Assembly: GCA_032716605.1 (NCBI GenBank)
Contig: CM064502.1
Coordinates: 58,550,421 to 58,614,420, forward strand
Direction of reading: 5' to 3'
DNA: 64,000 nt
Source: Paralithodes platypus
Taxonomy: Eukaryota; Arthropoda; Malacostraca; Decapoda; Lithodidae
Shown here: one piece after another, positions 34,701 through 45,100 of the stretch
Layout: the number at the start of each line of letters is the position of its first letter
How positions within the stretch are numbered: position 1 is the first letter of the stretch
Notes under the pieces: model-generated
Told to the model about the DNA's origin: nothing
Database searches by the model: none
The model's input: only the letters and a program-made list of their open reading frames with translations
Translations under genes and position numbers: made by a program

Positions 34701-35037
34701 AAGACCGTTTGAACCACATATACAGATCCCACCTTCCTTCTGTTCCGCAACTAACCTTTTTGTTTCTTTTGCACAGTTGATGGGTTAATTAATATTGTAC
34801 TTGTTTCAGGTGATCACCAACCTCTACTACAACATTGCCAGCACCCTCTATGGTCTGGTAACACCCAAGTACATCCGCACCCGTCGCCTGGGTATGCCAC
34901 TAACCCACCACAACCAACTGCTATGTCAAGGGTGTTCTCAGGGAGTCTGTAAGCTGGATAATAAGGGGGGAGAGAATGCGCAGGAACAACAACAACAAGA
35001 GGAGAGCACCCATGACCAACAACAACAGCAACACTAA
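30165..35037 (+). CDS. Proline-rich protein with C-terminal 3CxxC zinc domain (receptor-transporting-protein-like)
   Basis: Coding exons are 30,165-31,782 (ATG at 30,167), 33,221-33,374, 34,145-34,324 and 34,810-35,037; phases agree at every junction (2, 0, 0), giving about 725 residues. Residues 1-540 are rich in Pro, Ser, Thr and Cys with several polyproline runs and an acidic patch near 285-303. The last 185 residues form a zf-3CxxC domain: FYC-K-V-C-SDGWTS (the CxxC spans an exon junction), GQKCRLC, a helix ending NLYYNIASTLYG, then LLCQGC. In vertebrates this domain defines RTP proteins, which help odorant and taste receptors reach the surface, and related zinc proteins. A C-terminal Gln/Glu-rich tail replaces the membrane anchor usual in RTPs. 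The last coding exon is followed within 5 bp by AATAAA. Domain assignment is solid; cellular role is unknown. Confidence 0.85.
31962..32428. mobile_element. Pogo/Tigger-like non-autonomous DNA transposon
   Basis: TA-flanked ends CAGTAGAACCTCGCCCAACC and GGATGGGCGGGGTTTTACTG are the typical inverted ends of the pogo/Tigger group. The body contains many TCCGGA words and a T/TTTC-rich stretch, and no transposase frame. It is in the first intron of the 3CxxC gene. Confidence 0.8.
32655..32955 (-). repeat. Dispersed repeat R-H, reverse copy
   Basis: This stretch is the inverse of 37,087-37,318: words GGTCCGGGACCACTTTCGCA, AGACAGGCAGAAACAGCTAA and GGATGCCAAACCTCAC match in reverse. The class is unknown. 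Confidence 0.7.
33221..33374 (+). CDS. 3CxxC gene exon (start of zinc domain)
   Basis: One leading base completes an Ile codon, then 51 codons run to CTGCAAG|gtaata. It encodes VEEVWVRHMGALFRNL...SSWSTFKDLAKVRFYCK, the N-terminal part of the RTP-type domain and the first ligand Cys. An alternative acceptor three bases downstream keeps the frame. Confidence 0.85.
33440..33487 (-). repeat. SINE S3 head fragment
   Basis: The reverse strand reads ACATAGTCAGTAGAGCGTCG followed by GCTGCC, matching the S3 head only. It lies 65 bp past the donor of a 3CxxC exon. Confidence 0.5.
33784..34061. mobile_element. TA-target family F element containing a hAT-like miniature
   Basis: CAGGTCTCCCTCACTATCCG to GATTTACG-type end (reverse ATCGTAAATCGAGGGAGACC). 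The normal 192-bp body is enlarged by the insertion at 33,873-33,949. Confidence 0.8.
33873..33949. mobile_element. 77-bp hAT-like miniature element with 8-bp target duplication
   Basis: The ends TAGGGATGTATCGATACC and GGTACATCGGTACATCCCTA are inverted repeats. The flanks GTCCCAGA (33,865-33,872) and GTCCAAGA (33,950-33,957) form an 8-bp duplication with one change; uninterrupted family F reads GGTCCCAGA-x-GCATCC. Confidence 0.8.
34145..34324 (+). CDS. 3CxxC gene exon (central zinc domain)
   Basis: Exactly 60 codons lie between TTCCAG and AAAG|gtttgt in phase 0. The exon contains VCSDGWTSMYGVVVF and GQKCRLC (TGT-CGA-CTC-TGT at 34,253-34,264), the hallmark of the 3CxxC family. Confidence 0.88.
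34379..34570 (+). mobile_element. Non-LTR reverse transcriptase fragment in the last 3CxxC intron
   Basis: The + strand encodes MVDKFYYLGDTISAGGGAE followed by a RIRCGWGKFRELLPLL stretch, typical of the region just after the palm of RTE-like reverse transcriptases. It is a fragment only, with no ends or target duplication visible. Confidence 0.65.
34810..35037 (+). CDS. 3CxxC gene terminal exon
   Basis: The acceptor is TTGTTTCAG and the frame is phase 0, with 75 codons plus TAA. It encodes the helix NLYYNIASTLYG, the third CxxC (LLCQGC, 34,924-34,935) and a hydrophilic Gln/Glu/His tail encoded by CAA/CAG runs. Overlapping AATAAA motifs at 35,043-35,052 may serve polyadenylation. Confidence 0.88.
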   Translation: MITNLYYNIASTLYGLVTPKYIRTRRLGMPLTHHNQLLCQGCSQGVCKLDNKGGENAQEQQQQEESTHDQQQQQH

Positions 35038-35044
35038 TGATAAA

Positions 35045-35290
35045 TAAATAAAGACCCTCCTTCGAGATATATTTGTAAATTTTTTGGTAGAAAAATCTAC
35101 TAAATTACAGGCTTGCTTTTGCTCATCAGAAAAAATTGACACCTAAATGGCAGGAAAGATAATTATATTGACAAAGAAATGGGGCCTAAGTTCTTAAAAT
35201 CCCGTATCTAATGGGGCAAACGTCGTAAAATCTCATAACGAGGATAAACATGAGGGAGAAGGGAGTCCAGAAAACAAATACCTGCCCTGT
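35045..35290. mobile_element. TTAA family B element, left end lost
   Basis: The words ATTTTTTGGTAGAAAAATCT, TTACAGGCTTGCTTTTGCTC and AACATGAGGGAGAAG identify family B. It begins within a few bases of the 3CxxC stop codon, so it probably supplies part of the 3' UTR. Confidence 0.65.
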
Positions 35291-35479
35291 AAGTTGCTAT
35301 AACATTTACTTGACATTTATGCTTTTATTCTTAAAGGAATAGTGTGTTTCTATACTGTCTGTGTCTGTAAGTACAAATGTAACTTTTTAACTGTGAACAC
35401 ATTGTTATATTTGTTTATGAAGGAATTGTTTTATGATAAAGTTAACCTATTCAGTACCAGTGACGTCCTTTTCATTATA

Positions 35480-35842
35480 CAGGTTTCCTTCGATTTACGA
35501 TTGGGTGCGTTCCAGAAAACCCGATCTTAAATAGAAAAATCGTACAGGTGTCCCTCACTATCCGAAGCCCCAATTTACTTTATTATTATAGGTTTTTAGG
35601 TGTTTGCGTTTGGGTTTTGGCTGGTCCCAGAGCGCATCCCCATTTACCCCATTCATTTTAGGGTTTGCTATACAATTTTTCTATTTAAGATTGGGTTTTC
35701 ATGAACGTAACCCAATCGTAAATCGAGGGAGATCTGTATAGCAAACCCTAAAATTAGTGGGGTAAATGGGGATGCATTCTGGAACCAGCCAAAACCTATA
35801 ATAATATCCTAAATCGGGGCGTCGGATAGTGAGGGAGACCTG
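35480..35842. mobile_element. TA-target family F element with a second family F copy inside, itself in family A
   Basis: The outer ends CAGGTTTCCTTCGATTTACG and TAGTGAGGGAGACCTG are flanked by TA. The outer copy is interrupted at AATCGTA|TAGCAAACCC by an inverted family F copy (35,545-35,736). Family A sequence (TTAACCTATTCAGTACCAGT...TTCATTA | TTCCGGCAGTTACTAG) flanks the whole. Confidence 0.85.
35545..35736. mobile_element. Inner family F copy (192 bp, inverted)
   Basis: CAGGTGTCCCTCACTATCCG to AATCGAGGGAGATCTG, with TA on both sides that reduces to one TA in the empty site. Confidence 0.85.
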
Positions 35843-36108
35843 TATATTCCGGCAGTTACTAGACAATTTTATCGGAGAAAGGCGTCACTGTGTGCAGGGT
35901 GTCAAACGAAAGCAGTCCTTTCATTTTAGTGTTTATTAGGGTATTTGCTAAGACCTAAGTAGGTTCGATGGTACAGTTTTTACCACCATGCACTCTCTGC
36001 TAAAGAGCAGGATTAGGGTGGGTGCCCTGATGATCAGGGACTTCAGTGGATAGTTGCCACAAATTGCTAGACCGCGTCGTCCACCAACAGCACTGGCGTC
36101 TGCCAATT

Positions 36109-36325
36109 AAAATGTAAAACTTGCAAACTAAAGAAACCAAAATTGGGACAAGGACAATATAAAGTCAAATTAAATCATCAAAATCGCTATGTGGAAACAA
36201 CGCTTACTAAAATGAAAATTATTAAATAAAAGAACACAATCCACCACATAGGGTGTACATTACTATATGAGCAAGTTAATCTGTTTCCCAAGCAAACTAA
36301 TCGCACATATAACAACGCACTTCCA
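36109..36325 (+). repeat. Dispersed repeat R-A, split by a CR1 fragment
   Basis: It matches the 46.3-kb copy almost base for base until CAACGCACT, then resumes at ACTATCGTCACG (36,742) after the CR1-like insertion. Confidence 0.78.
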
Positions 36326-36744
36326 AGTCTGGTTCCAAGTCTCAGAGAACTGCCATATGAAGGGAGGCTAGACAAATTAAATCTACCGAGTCTAAAAGAG
36401 AGGAGAGAGAGGGGAGACATGATAATGATGTACAAATGTACCCGGGGGCTGGAGAGGCTGGATAGGGAGGATATATTAATTATGGATACAGGAATAACTA
36501 GAGGCCACAGCTACAAAGTAAAAAGACCTACCTGCAAGAACGATATCAGGAAGTTTAGCTTCCCCTATAGATGTATTGATAAATGGAATGGGCTGGAGGA
36601 GGAGGTGGTAGGGGCAAGGAACATCCATATTTTCAAGAAAAAATTGGATAAAAAGTAGACTGAGAGACGGGACAACACGAGCTTAGCTCAACTCCTGTAA
36701 ACTACAATTAGGTAAATACAATTAGGCAATTAGGTAAATACTAT
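36324..36744 (+). mobile_element. CR1-like 3' fragment inserted in repeat R-A
   Basis: The sequence encodes LPSLRELPYEGRLDKLNLPS, RREGDMIMMYKCTRGLERLD, TRGHSYKVKRPTCKNDIRK and WNGLEEEVVGARNIHIFKKK, the CR1 C terminus, followed by repeats of AATTAGGTAAATAC. The uninterrupted repeat at 46,490-46,500 shows the pre-insertion site (CGCACTATCGTC); here ACT appears on both sides. Confidence 0.88.
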
Positions 36745-36799
36745 CGTCACGTTAAAGGAATTAACACATTGCCTGGCCCCGTCACGTTAAAGGAATTAA

Positions 36800-36875
36800 C
36801 ACATTGCCTGGCCCCGAGACTCCAACCTTCAACATCACGGTTTGCAGGCAAGTGCTCTACTAACCGCAATTCTAC
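36800..36875 (-). repeat. tRNA-Ala-like relic
   Basis: The reverse strand has GCGGTTAGTAGAGCACTTGC followed by CTGCAAACC (anticodon TGC) and a poor box B. A directly repeated 34-bp unit (CGTCACGTTAAAGGAATTAA...) lies just upstream at 36,747-36,816. Confidence 0.35.
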
Positions 36876-37086
36876 TTTACGTTATTTTCATATATTCCTT
36901 CTCTTATTCATTCAAGTATTGTAACAAAATTGCTTGGTTTGACACCCTGACTGTGTACTGAAGGGCTTAATATGCTATTTATTTCTTGTCTGTAAATATT
37001 ATTCAGCGTTTCCAGATTGTTTGAATGGAATTAATTTATTATAATTCTTGTTACATTTAATTTATTAATATGTAGTTAAGCTTCTG

Positions 37087-37318
37087 AAGCTGGGTGAAGG
37101 CTGGTCCTATCCAGAGTGAGGTTTGGCATCCTCTACCCAACCTTAGCTGTTTCTGCCTGTCTCTTTTACTGTCCTATTTTTCCTTCTGGGGGCAGGGGGC
37201 TAGGAATCATCCTCCCCTTGTAAAAATCACCTACTAGTCGAGACAGAGAAAGGGGCGAGGGAACGCGAAAGTGGTCCCGGACCCTGTCTCAGCCACCTCC
37301 AGCTATGTGCTTTAGTAC
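37087..37318 (+). repeat. Dispersed repeat R-H
   Basis: GTGAGGTTTGGCATCCTCTA, TTAGCTGTTTCTGCCTGTCT and GAAAGTGGTCCCGGACC match the 32.7-kb copy in the opposite orientation. No coding content. Confidence 0.7.
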
Positions 37319-37529
37319 AGTTGGCCAAATAAGTGATGTCTCTGCACCAAGTATATTTTGATCAATAATTAGCATATACAGTACAGAGCGTGTTTATTCA
37401 TTTCAAGTGAGATAAACAAACATGTCCCAACACTTAACCACCCTATCCAACATCTGACAGACATTAATACAGTACAGAGCGAGCCAAACTTAATGACAGC
37501 TGAGACATGACTCATTAGTGCCACTGTAC
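37317..37529. mobile_element. Mariner-like miniature element, single-unit copy
   Basis: ACAGTTGGCCAAATAAGTGA starts it and the body shares CATCTGACAGACATTAATAC and AATGACAGCTGAGACATGA with the triplicated copy at 7.6 kb. Confidence 0.65.
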
Positions 37530-37569
37530 ATTTATAGTTAAGTTTCTAATGTTAGCAAATTTTTATAGT

Positions 37570-37914
37570 TTAAGGGGGGATGGTTAACTTTTTGGTCGAT
37601 TTTTGAATGTACTGTATTCATTTTCATTCAGTTTCCACCCTAGACCTCCATCAAATTTAAATAAACATCCATTAGATCCCCCTTCTAGATTAATTTGTAC
37701 ATTTTTCAGTAGAGAAATGTACTGGCCAAAGGCCGGTTCTTCCAACATTACAGGCTCACTATCATTCGTCAGGGAAAAAATCGACACTTAATAAGCACGA
37801 AAGGTCCTTGACGAAGAAATGGGGCGAAAGGTCTTAAAATCGACTAACTAATGAGGCAAACATCTTAACATCTGAAAACTAAAGTGGTCCAGAAAACCGG
37901 CCCATCCCCCTTAA
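37570..37914. mobile_element. TTAA family B element, complete (345 bp)
   Basis: TTAAGGGGGGATGG and CCATCCCCCTTAA form a 13-bp inverted repeat at the ends. The body carries TTTTTCAGTAGAGAAAT and CAGGCTCACTATCATTCG. Confidence 0.8.
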
Positions 37915-37946
37915 ATATTTCATGCATCTGATTTATGACAGTACAA

Positions 37947-38338
37947 TTAACCCTTTGAAGATCCAAAGCGCATTTCTTTTATGTTTTTTGGCTATTATTA
38001 GACGATTTTATTCAGATTAGGCAGGGTATATGGAAGTCCGAGGGTTAATTGAGATAGTATTTACCCTTATGATTCCCACAGATCCTTCTCAAACTTAATG
38101 AAATCGTCTAATGAATGCCAGATTAAACTGTCAAAACGCATCACATATTTTTTTGTTTGTTTTCTGGCTATTATTAGATGATTTTATTCAGATTAGGAAG
38201 GGTATATGGAAGTCAGAGAGTTAATCGAGATAGCCTATACCCTTATAATTACCACAGATCCTTCTTAATCTTTATAAAATCGTCTAATGATAAGCCACAT
38301 TAAACTGTCAAAACGCGTCACAATCTTCAAAAGGTTAA
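37947..38338. mobile_element. TTAA family A (second subfamily) with its body duplicated in tandem
   Basis: TTAACCCTTTGAAGATCCAA left and AATCTTCAAAAGGTTAA right. The internal palindrome occurs twice (GGCTATTATTAGACGATTTT at about 37,989 and GGCTATTATTAGATGATTTT at about 38,166). Confidence 0.75.
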
Positions 38339-39740
38339 ATGATGATCTTATTTATAATATGGAAGCCAGATTCTTAAGTGCAATATTGCATGTGATGCAT
38401 AGTAAGGAATGATGTTATCTAATACAATGTGACTTTATTTATTGTCATTACACTGGCCCATTTTTACTGCTGTATTCTTAAACCTTGCCACCGTGAAACC
38501 CTACTCATTAATGAACGAAATAAAACAAGATAAATGGTTAGCTTTAAAACTTCTTAATGAACGAAATAAAACGAGATATATTGTTAGTTTTAAAAACTTG
38601 AGGGATTTTAAGTTCTCTTTCATTAATTAACACTCACTTCCATTATCTTTGTTCATTACGAGCTGGATGACACCCACCCCTCACGACTAAGAATATGGCT
38701 GTTATAGGTACCGTAGCGCCCACGAACTTGACGATAATCTTGAGCCCTGACCTCTTTGTAACTCAAAAGTGTCTAGAGCAAACTGGCTGTAAATATCCAC
38801 ACCCATTTCCTGGTGGACGTTTCCCATACGATAGAAATGTTAGCCCGACTGCTTTTATTAATTTTGAGTTATATAAAGTTAAGGGGTCAAGATTATTGTC
38901 AAGTTTGCTGGTGCTACCTATAGTCCAACATTTTGGGGCTTGCTCCGAATATAGTACTGTACTGTTCCAAGTAAGTAGGCCAAAAACTCTTGAACATGAA
39001 CCTCTATAACTCACAAACTACTACAGTAATCGAGCTAATATTTCTACCATTTGGGTATGGTAAGCCAGACAATAGGTGTGGAAATTTACAGCTCATTTGC
39101 TCTAGCCCTTATTTGAGTTACAGAGGTTAGGGGTTATGATTTCTGGCCTACCTATTTGGAACAGGGTATAAGAGCACTATTAATCAAACAAATACTAATT
39201 GATATTTAGTAAATGATCAAGACAATTCCATATTATCAATGTCAAGAAAATAACTGGTTTGATTTTTGTATATCTATTGTCGGATATAAGGTATCCAAAA
39301 ATAGATAGATTTTTGTTTATGAATTATCGAAACAAAATTACAATAAGTTTGAAAAAATGGGCCGTCAATGATGTCTGTATTTTTCCCAATAGTGTGTGTT
39401 CATAGTCATAAGTATTTGTATATAATAACCTGTCCAGTACAAGTTTGATAATTGATACTTTTATATCAGCTAATTTTTAGACTTTATTTAGAAAGGAGTA
39501 GTCGGTTTCTATACAACCTATTAAGTACAAATGTAACTTTTTTAAAGCTTGAACACAATACTGTATTTATTTATAAAGGAATGCTTTTTATTATGCAGTT
39601 AACTGTCAATGTATTTTTAAATTCTCTTACGGAAACCAGTGCTTATTAGTTTTTACTACGTTTTTGTAGCCGTGTTTCAAATATAGCCATAAACATTTAG
39701 AGTTTTATTATTTACCCTTTCATCTTCCATTATGGGTGAG

Positions 39741-39912
39741 GGCTGGCCCAGACGCCGTAATTTCCGAGGAGGGGTGGCCATGAATATTAGGCGTTTGTCA
39801 CTAATCGCTAGGTCAAGTTGCCCGGGCTTGGCATCTATCAATAACATTTTGACAGTGCGGGTTAGATCCACTGACCCTTTGATCAGCAGCCGACGTTCTA
39901 CTGACTATGCCA
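39741..39912 (-). repeat. tRNA-derived SINE with RTE-like 3' tail (family S3)
   Basis: The reverse complement aligns along its length to the 22.4-kb copy (GGCATAGTCAGTAGAACGTC ... TGGCCACCCCTCCTCGGAAA ... GGCGTCTGG), confirming a repeated family with a fixed head and tail. Confidence 0.75.
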
Positions 39913-40139
39913 ATACATTTCCATAACTATGCTGCGGATCAAAATTTAACGAAGTTCTATTTAAATTGCTTATCTTGCAAACATCTGAAAATAAATGCAT
40001 ATGGATTATAAAAATAACATATATTCCTTTCAATTAAACATTAGGCTATTCAGTGTGCAGCTGGGTTTGAGTACATGATTAGAATTTATATCCGGTATTC
40101 AATAAATGGATATCAAATCGTAAATATGTATTTAACCTC

Positions 40140-40290
40140 TAACTGTCTTGGTGGTGTAGTGGTTAGAGTGTTAAGATCTGTATGTGGTTACCCAGGTTCA
40201 AATCCTGGGAAGATCACATGCTTTCATTAATTTCATTGGGAGGTGTTTGGTGTTGGGAGTGATATAAATAAATTAGATTATTTGATTAAT
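40140..40290 (+). repeat. tRNA-derived SINE (family S2), best copy
   Basis: Box A TGGTGTAGTGGTTAG, box B GGTTCAAATCC, then CACATGCTTTCATTAATTTC and GGGAGGTGTTTGGTGTTGGG, ending in an AT-rich stretch. It serves as the reference for the S2 copies. Confidence 0.8.
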
Positions 40291-40358
40291 TAAAATTACC
40301 CTTGTGACATTCTGGACTAATAGATATTTGGGTACCATTAGGATTGAGTTGAGAAGTA

Positions 40359-40550
40359 CAGGTCTCCCTCGATTTACGATTGGGTTACGTTCCTGCAAAG
40401 CCGATCTTAAATAGAAAAATCATATAGCGAACTCTAAAATTAATGGGGTGAATGGGGATGCTTTCTGGGACCAGCCAAAACCCAAACCCAAACACCGAAA
40501 AACCAATAATAATATCGTAAATCAGGGCATCAGGTAGTGAGGGAGACCGG
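40359..40550. mobile_element. TA-target family F element, uninterrupted reference copy (192 bp)
   Basis: CAGGTCTCCCTCGATTTACG to TAGTGAGGGAGACCGG with TA flanks. It shows the empty sites of the nested insertions elsewhere (GATCTTAAATAG; AAATCATATAGCG). Confidence 0.85.
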
Positions 40551-40589
40551 TATATGAGAGAAAGTGGTGTTGGGTAGGATGTGGGGAGC

Positions 40590-40672
40590 TTGCTGATGGA
40601 TGACAGAGGAGTATGGAGGCGGTTCATATGAGGCCACCTCCTCGCGGAACAAGGCGTCTGGCAATAGATATA
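40590..40672 (+). mobile_element. Degenerate RTE 3' end
   Basis: The sequence GGAGGCGGTTCATATGAGGC...AAGGCGTCTGGCAATAGATA resembles the RTE terminus (GGGGCGGTTCGTTCGTGGCC...GGCGTCAGGCAATAGATA). It is old and gapped. A shorter trace (GTGTCCGGCAATAGATA) occurs at about 41,319-41,335. Confidence 0.5.
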
Positions 40673-41406
40673 TAGAGATTACCAGAAAGGGACTCGTCGG
40701 CTTTGGTCAGCAACCTGTCTAGAGGAGAAAACCTGATACAAATCGGTACTGCTTACATAATGGTGAAACAGGTTAGTGGATTGGCTAGCCGAACACCACT
40801 GTAGAAAAATAGTGCTAAAAAGATACATAGAGGGGCTCGGGGTCGGACGGGGACGGGTTCTAAATTGAGTGGTCAATCCTGTAAGTCCTTCAGTAAACTG
40901 GCATGGGTTGTCCCTCTTACAGGGGATAGGTCTGCTTGGGGGCCTTCTGTGTATGGCCACCCTCATAATCCCCTGGACCCCAAGTGATTTAATAAAGTAC
41001 ACTCCAGGACCAACCACTTGTCAATTTTAGTTTTCCTGAAAACACATGGGATGGGTTAGTAATGAAGGAAAAACAACAAAACTGCTCATCTAGGTCATTT
41101 GGGGGTCCTGCAGGGCGGGGGAAAGTCACAATTAACATGTTCTGTGGGATCCTAAAGTATTTCCCATACAAACCTGAACCCTCTAGGTGCCATAGGAAGA
41201 GTAATTAAGGCGGACACAACCGTTGCGTCGCTGGGACTGTGCGTTATGTACATACCGTAGGCGACACATAATGTGCGTCCCTGGGGTCGAAGGGGTTAAG
41301 GCGTGTTACAGAGTAAGGTGTCCGGCAATAGATAAACCAGAATTTGTTTAAATACTTTGGCCATATCCTACCTATAGGAGTAAGTTAGCCTACAGTAATA
41401 CTAAAA

Positions 41407-41540
41407 ATGATAATGCAAAACTTGCAAAATATACAAACCAAAACAGGAACGGCGCAATACATAGACAAAAAAACTTATCAAAATCGCTATGTGGAAATAA
41501 CAATTTAGTAAAATGTAATTTTGAAATAAAAGAACACAAA
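41407..41540 (+). repeat. Dispersed repeat R-A, 5' part
   Basis: AAAATGATAATGCAAAACTTGC and CAAAATCGCTATGTGGAAAT match the family; the 3' half is missing. Confidence 0.65.
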
Positions 41541-41874
41541 AGATATATAATAATGTACAAACAAACAAATATTCACACTTTCTTTCATTTGGGAACTTTA
41601 TCTACAGTATACTGTACAATACTATATCTTCCAATGATAACGGTACCTAATTACAACTAAATAATTTAGGCTTCATTAAAACTTCTCTTTATAATATTTA
41701 TATATTTTTTATAAATAGAGTACATTACAATAGAGAAGAAAATGAGTGGAAGAAGCAAGTATAAGCAAAGAAGTGAAGGTATTACAGTGGAAGGAAAAAA
41801 GATAACAGTCTGTATTCCAGAACTTTAATATTTACATAATTGCTTCGGCTTGACCCCCTGCTTCTCGGTGACAG

Positions 41875-41993
41875 TATAGTCTATTCGCTTTAAGTAGGCG
41901 AGAAATCATAACCTTTATCCTCTTTAACTCAAAAAGGGCTAGAGCAAATTTGGTTAGAAGTCAAGATTTCTCGCCTACTTACAGCGAATAGAT
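41875..41993. mobile_element. Foldback MITE family H, internally deleted
   Basis: TATAGTCTATTCGCTTTAAG and CTTACAGCGAATAGATTA are the family H ends. It lies 85 bp past the NDUFB8 stop codon and would fall in or just after its 3' UTR. Confidence 0.7.
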
Positions 41994-42078
41994 TAAAGTA
42001 GAGGTGGCGTTGATAACTTCTGAACTTGACGACTGGTGGTGATGATGGTGAAGTTATAGAAGGTGGTCATGGCAGGCT

Positions 42079-42138
42079 TCACTCGGGCTTCTCAAAGGTG
42101 TAGTTGGTCGCACCATTACCCGGGTACTGTTTGGGCAG
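42079..42138 (-). CDS. NDUFB8: NDUFB8 exon 4 (C terminus)
   Basis: Nineteen codons plus TGA follow CCCCTCAG. It encodes LPKQYPGNGATNYTFEKPE, matching the PKQYP motif at the C terminus of the family. Confidence 0.9.
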   Translation of the reverse strand: MPKQYPGNGATNYTFEKPE

Positions 42139-45100
42139 CTGAGGGGAAAAGGAAAATAATATATAAACCATAATTATGTTTATGTATGTATGCGTAACCC
42201 CCCCTGGGGGTTAGGGAATAGAATATGCCCCACGTGCCTTCTGCGTGTCGTAAGAGGCGACTAAAGAGGTTGGGTCGGTGGGCTTGCGACCCCCACCCGG
42301 AAAAAATATCTAAGCAAAGAAAAACGAACGAACAGCCTCGGATGCGGACGGAACCAACGTTGACGAACCACGACCGACTAAGGACATGCCTTCGGACATT
42401 CTGAGAATGGCTACGTGGAATGTTAGTGGCATGAATGATGGCACAAAAGAGAGAGAGGTTCTGGAAGTGTTAGTGAATGCCAGGCTGGATGTATGTGGAA
42501 TGACAGAGACCAAATGGAAAGGTTCAGATGTGAGAGAATGGGAATGTGGAATGGGTGTGTGTGCTGGAGTGAGTGAAGGAACAGCGAGAGAAGGTGCATG
42601 TTTGTTTGTAAGTAGCAAATGGAAGGAATGTGTAAGAGAGTATGGGTCTGTGGGTTCAAGGATTGTGTGGGTGAGAATGAAAGTAGGAATACAAACGTGG
42701 GTGATTGTATGCGTGTATGCCCCGACAGAGGATATACTTGAAAGAAAGAAAGAGGAGTTCTGGATGAATGTGGAGGCGTGCCTGGAGAAGTTTGACAAGA
42801 ACGAAAGAATATTTCTGATTGGGGATATGAATGGTAAGGTGGGTGATAGGAAAGTTGAGGGAGTGGTGGGAGGGTGGGGGGTACCATCAGAGGTGAATGG
42901 GAATGGTAGTGCACTTGTGGACGTATGTGTGGGGAGGAGGCTGTGGATAGCCAACACCTTCTTCCGACACAGAATGATCCACAGGTACACGTGGAAACGG
43001 ATGTTGACGATGAAGGATAAGACAGTGGTGGAACGAAAGTCATTGATTGATTATGTATGTGTGGATGAACGAATGAAGAAATCTGTGATGGATGCTAGGG
43101 TGTATAGGGGTATTGGAGGGGGTCTGTCTGATCATTATGTAGTGGTAGCTAAGGTTAGGATACAAAAGAAGTGGGTGAGGAGAGCGGGAGGGAGGCGAGA
43201 GGAGGGTGGAATGGTGAGGAGGGTGGAGAGGTTGCAGGAGGAGGAAGTCAGGGAGGAGTACAGGAGAGCAGTGGAAAGACGACTAGGTGGGTTCGACCTG
43301 GAAGTTATGGAGGAAGTGGAGGAGATGAGCAAGGTGTTTAAGGATGAGATCTGTGCAGCATGTGAGGAGGTGTGTGGAGTGAGGAGAAGAGGGAGGGGAG
43401 TGAAAGGTACAGCATGGTGGACAGAAGAGGTAAGAATAGCTGTGGAAGAAAAGAAGAAAGCATATAGAGAGTGGTTGGGTAGTAGAGGGAATGAAGATTC
43501 CGAGAGACAGAAACGAGCGAGGTACGTGGAGAGTAAGAGGGTGGTGAAGAGAGTAGTGAAGGAAAGTAAGAGAAGAGTAGATGAGGAATTTGGAAGGAAT
43601 CTGAGTGTAAAATGGAGGGAGAGTAAGAAACTGTTCTGGAAAGAAGTCAAGAAAGTTAGGGAAGGTAGCAAGGGAAACAGTAAGGGTGTGAAAGATAAGA
43701 ATGGGAGAATGCTAGCCGAGAAGCAAGAGAGAGTCGAAAGATGGAGGGAGTACTTCAGTGAGTTGCTAAATGAAAGGAATGAAGAGCCAGCAAACATAGC
43801 TGGATATGGTATGGGAGGGAGAAGAAGAGAAGTAGTGGAGGAGGAGGTGGGGATCAGGAGGTCAGAAGTGTGGGAAGCCATGAAAAGAGTGAAGTTGGGG
43901 AAAGCACCAGGAACAGATGGAGTGTGTGGGGAAATGTTGAGGTATGGTGGTGAGATAGTGATAGAATGGGTATGGAAAATGTGCAAACTAGCATGGGAGA
44001 AGGGGAGTGCACCCGATGACTGGAAGACTGGCATAATAGTCCCCCTATATAAGGGCAAAGGGGAAAGAGGAGTGTGTGGTAACCACCGAGGAATATGTCT
44101 TCTAAGCGTAGTAGGGAAGGTATACAGTAGGGTAGTGATTGAGAGAGTGAGAGTGAGAACGGAGAAATGGATAGGCGACGAGCAGGGAGGTTTTAGGAAG
44201 GGAAGAGGATGTGTAGATCAGATTTTTACCCTGAATTGTGTTGTGGAGAAGTATCTGGAGAAGAAACAAAAGGTGTATGTTGCCTTTATGGACTTGGAGA
44301 AGGCCTATGACAGAGTGGATAGAGAAGGTTTGTGGAAAGTACTTAGAATATACGGAGTAGAGGGCAAGTTGCTGAAAGCAGTGAAGAGCATGTATGAGGG
44401 TGCAAAGGCGGCAGTACGTGTGGAGAGTGAGCAGAGCGAGTTCTTTGACCTGAATGTTGGTTTGAAACAGGGGTGTGTGATGTCCCCGTGGTTGTTTACT
44501 GTATATATGGATGGAGTCATGAAAGAAATACTATCAAGAGCAGTGGATGTTGGTGTATCGCTGAAAAGGGAGGGAATTGAGTGGAAGCTACCTATACTGC
44601 TGTTTGCGGATGATACAGTTCTGATGAGTGATAATGAATGGGAGTTGCAGGGTCTGGTAAATGAGTTTGGAACAGTGTGCGAAAAACGGAATTTGAAGGT
44701 AATTACGGGGAAGAGCAAGGTTATGGTCTTCGAAAGGGGTGAAGTCACAGAGCGTGAGGTGAAGCTGAACGGTCAGGCTATGGAGATCGTCAACTCTTTT
44801 AAGTATCTGGGCAGTGTGTTGAGTAAAGATGGGACTATGGATGAAGAGGTGCGGGAGAGGGTACAACAGGGGAAGAGGGTTGTAGGAACGCTAAAAGCAG
44901 TAACAAGAAACAGGGTGGTCAGTATGGAAGTGAAGAAGTCCTTGCATGACAGTGTGGTAATCCCGACACTGACTTACGGAAGCGAAGCATGGACGTTGGT
45001 TGAGAGACTCAGACCAAGAGTGAGAGCAGTAGAAATGAATTACTTAAGGAGTGCGTGCGGAGTTACATGGAGGGATAGACAGACTAATGAGGAAGTAAGA

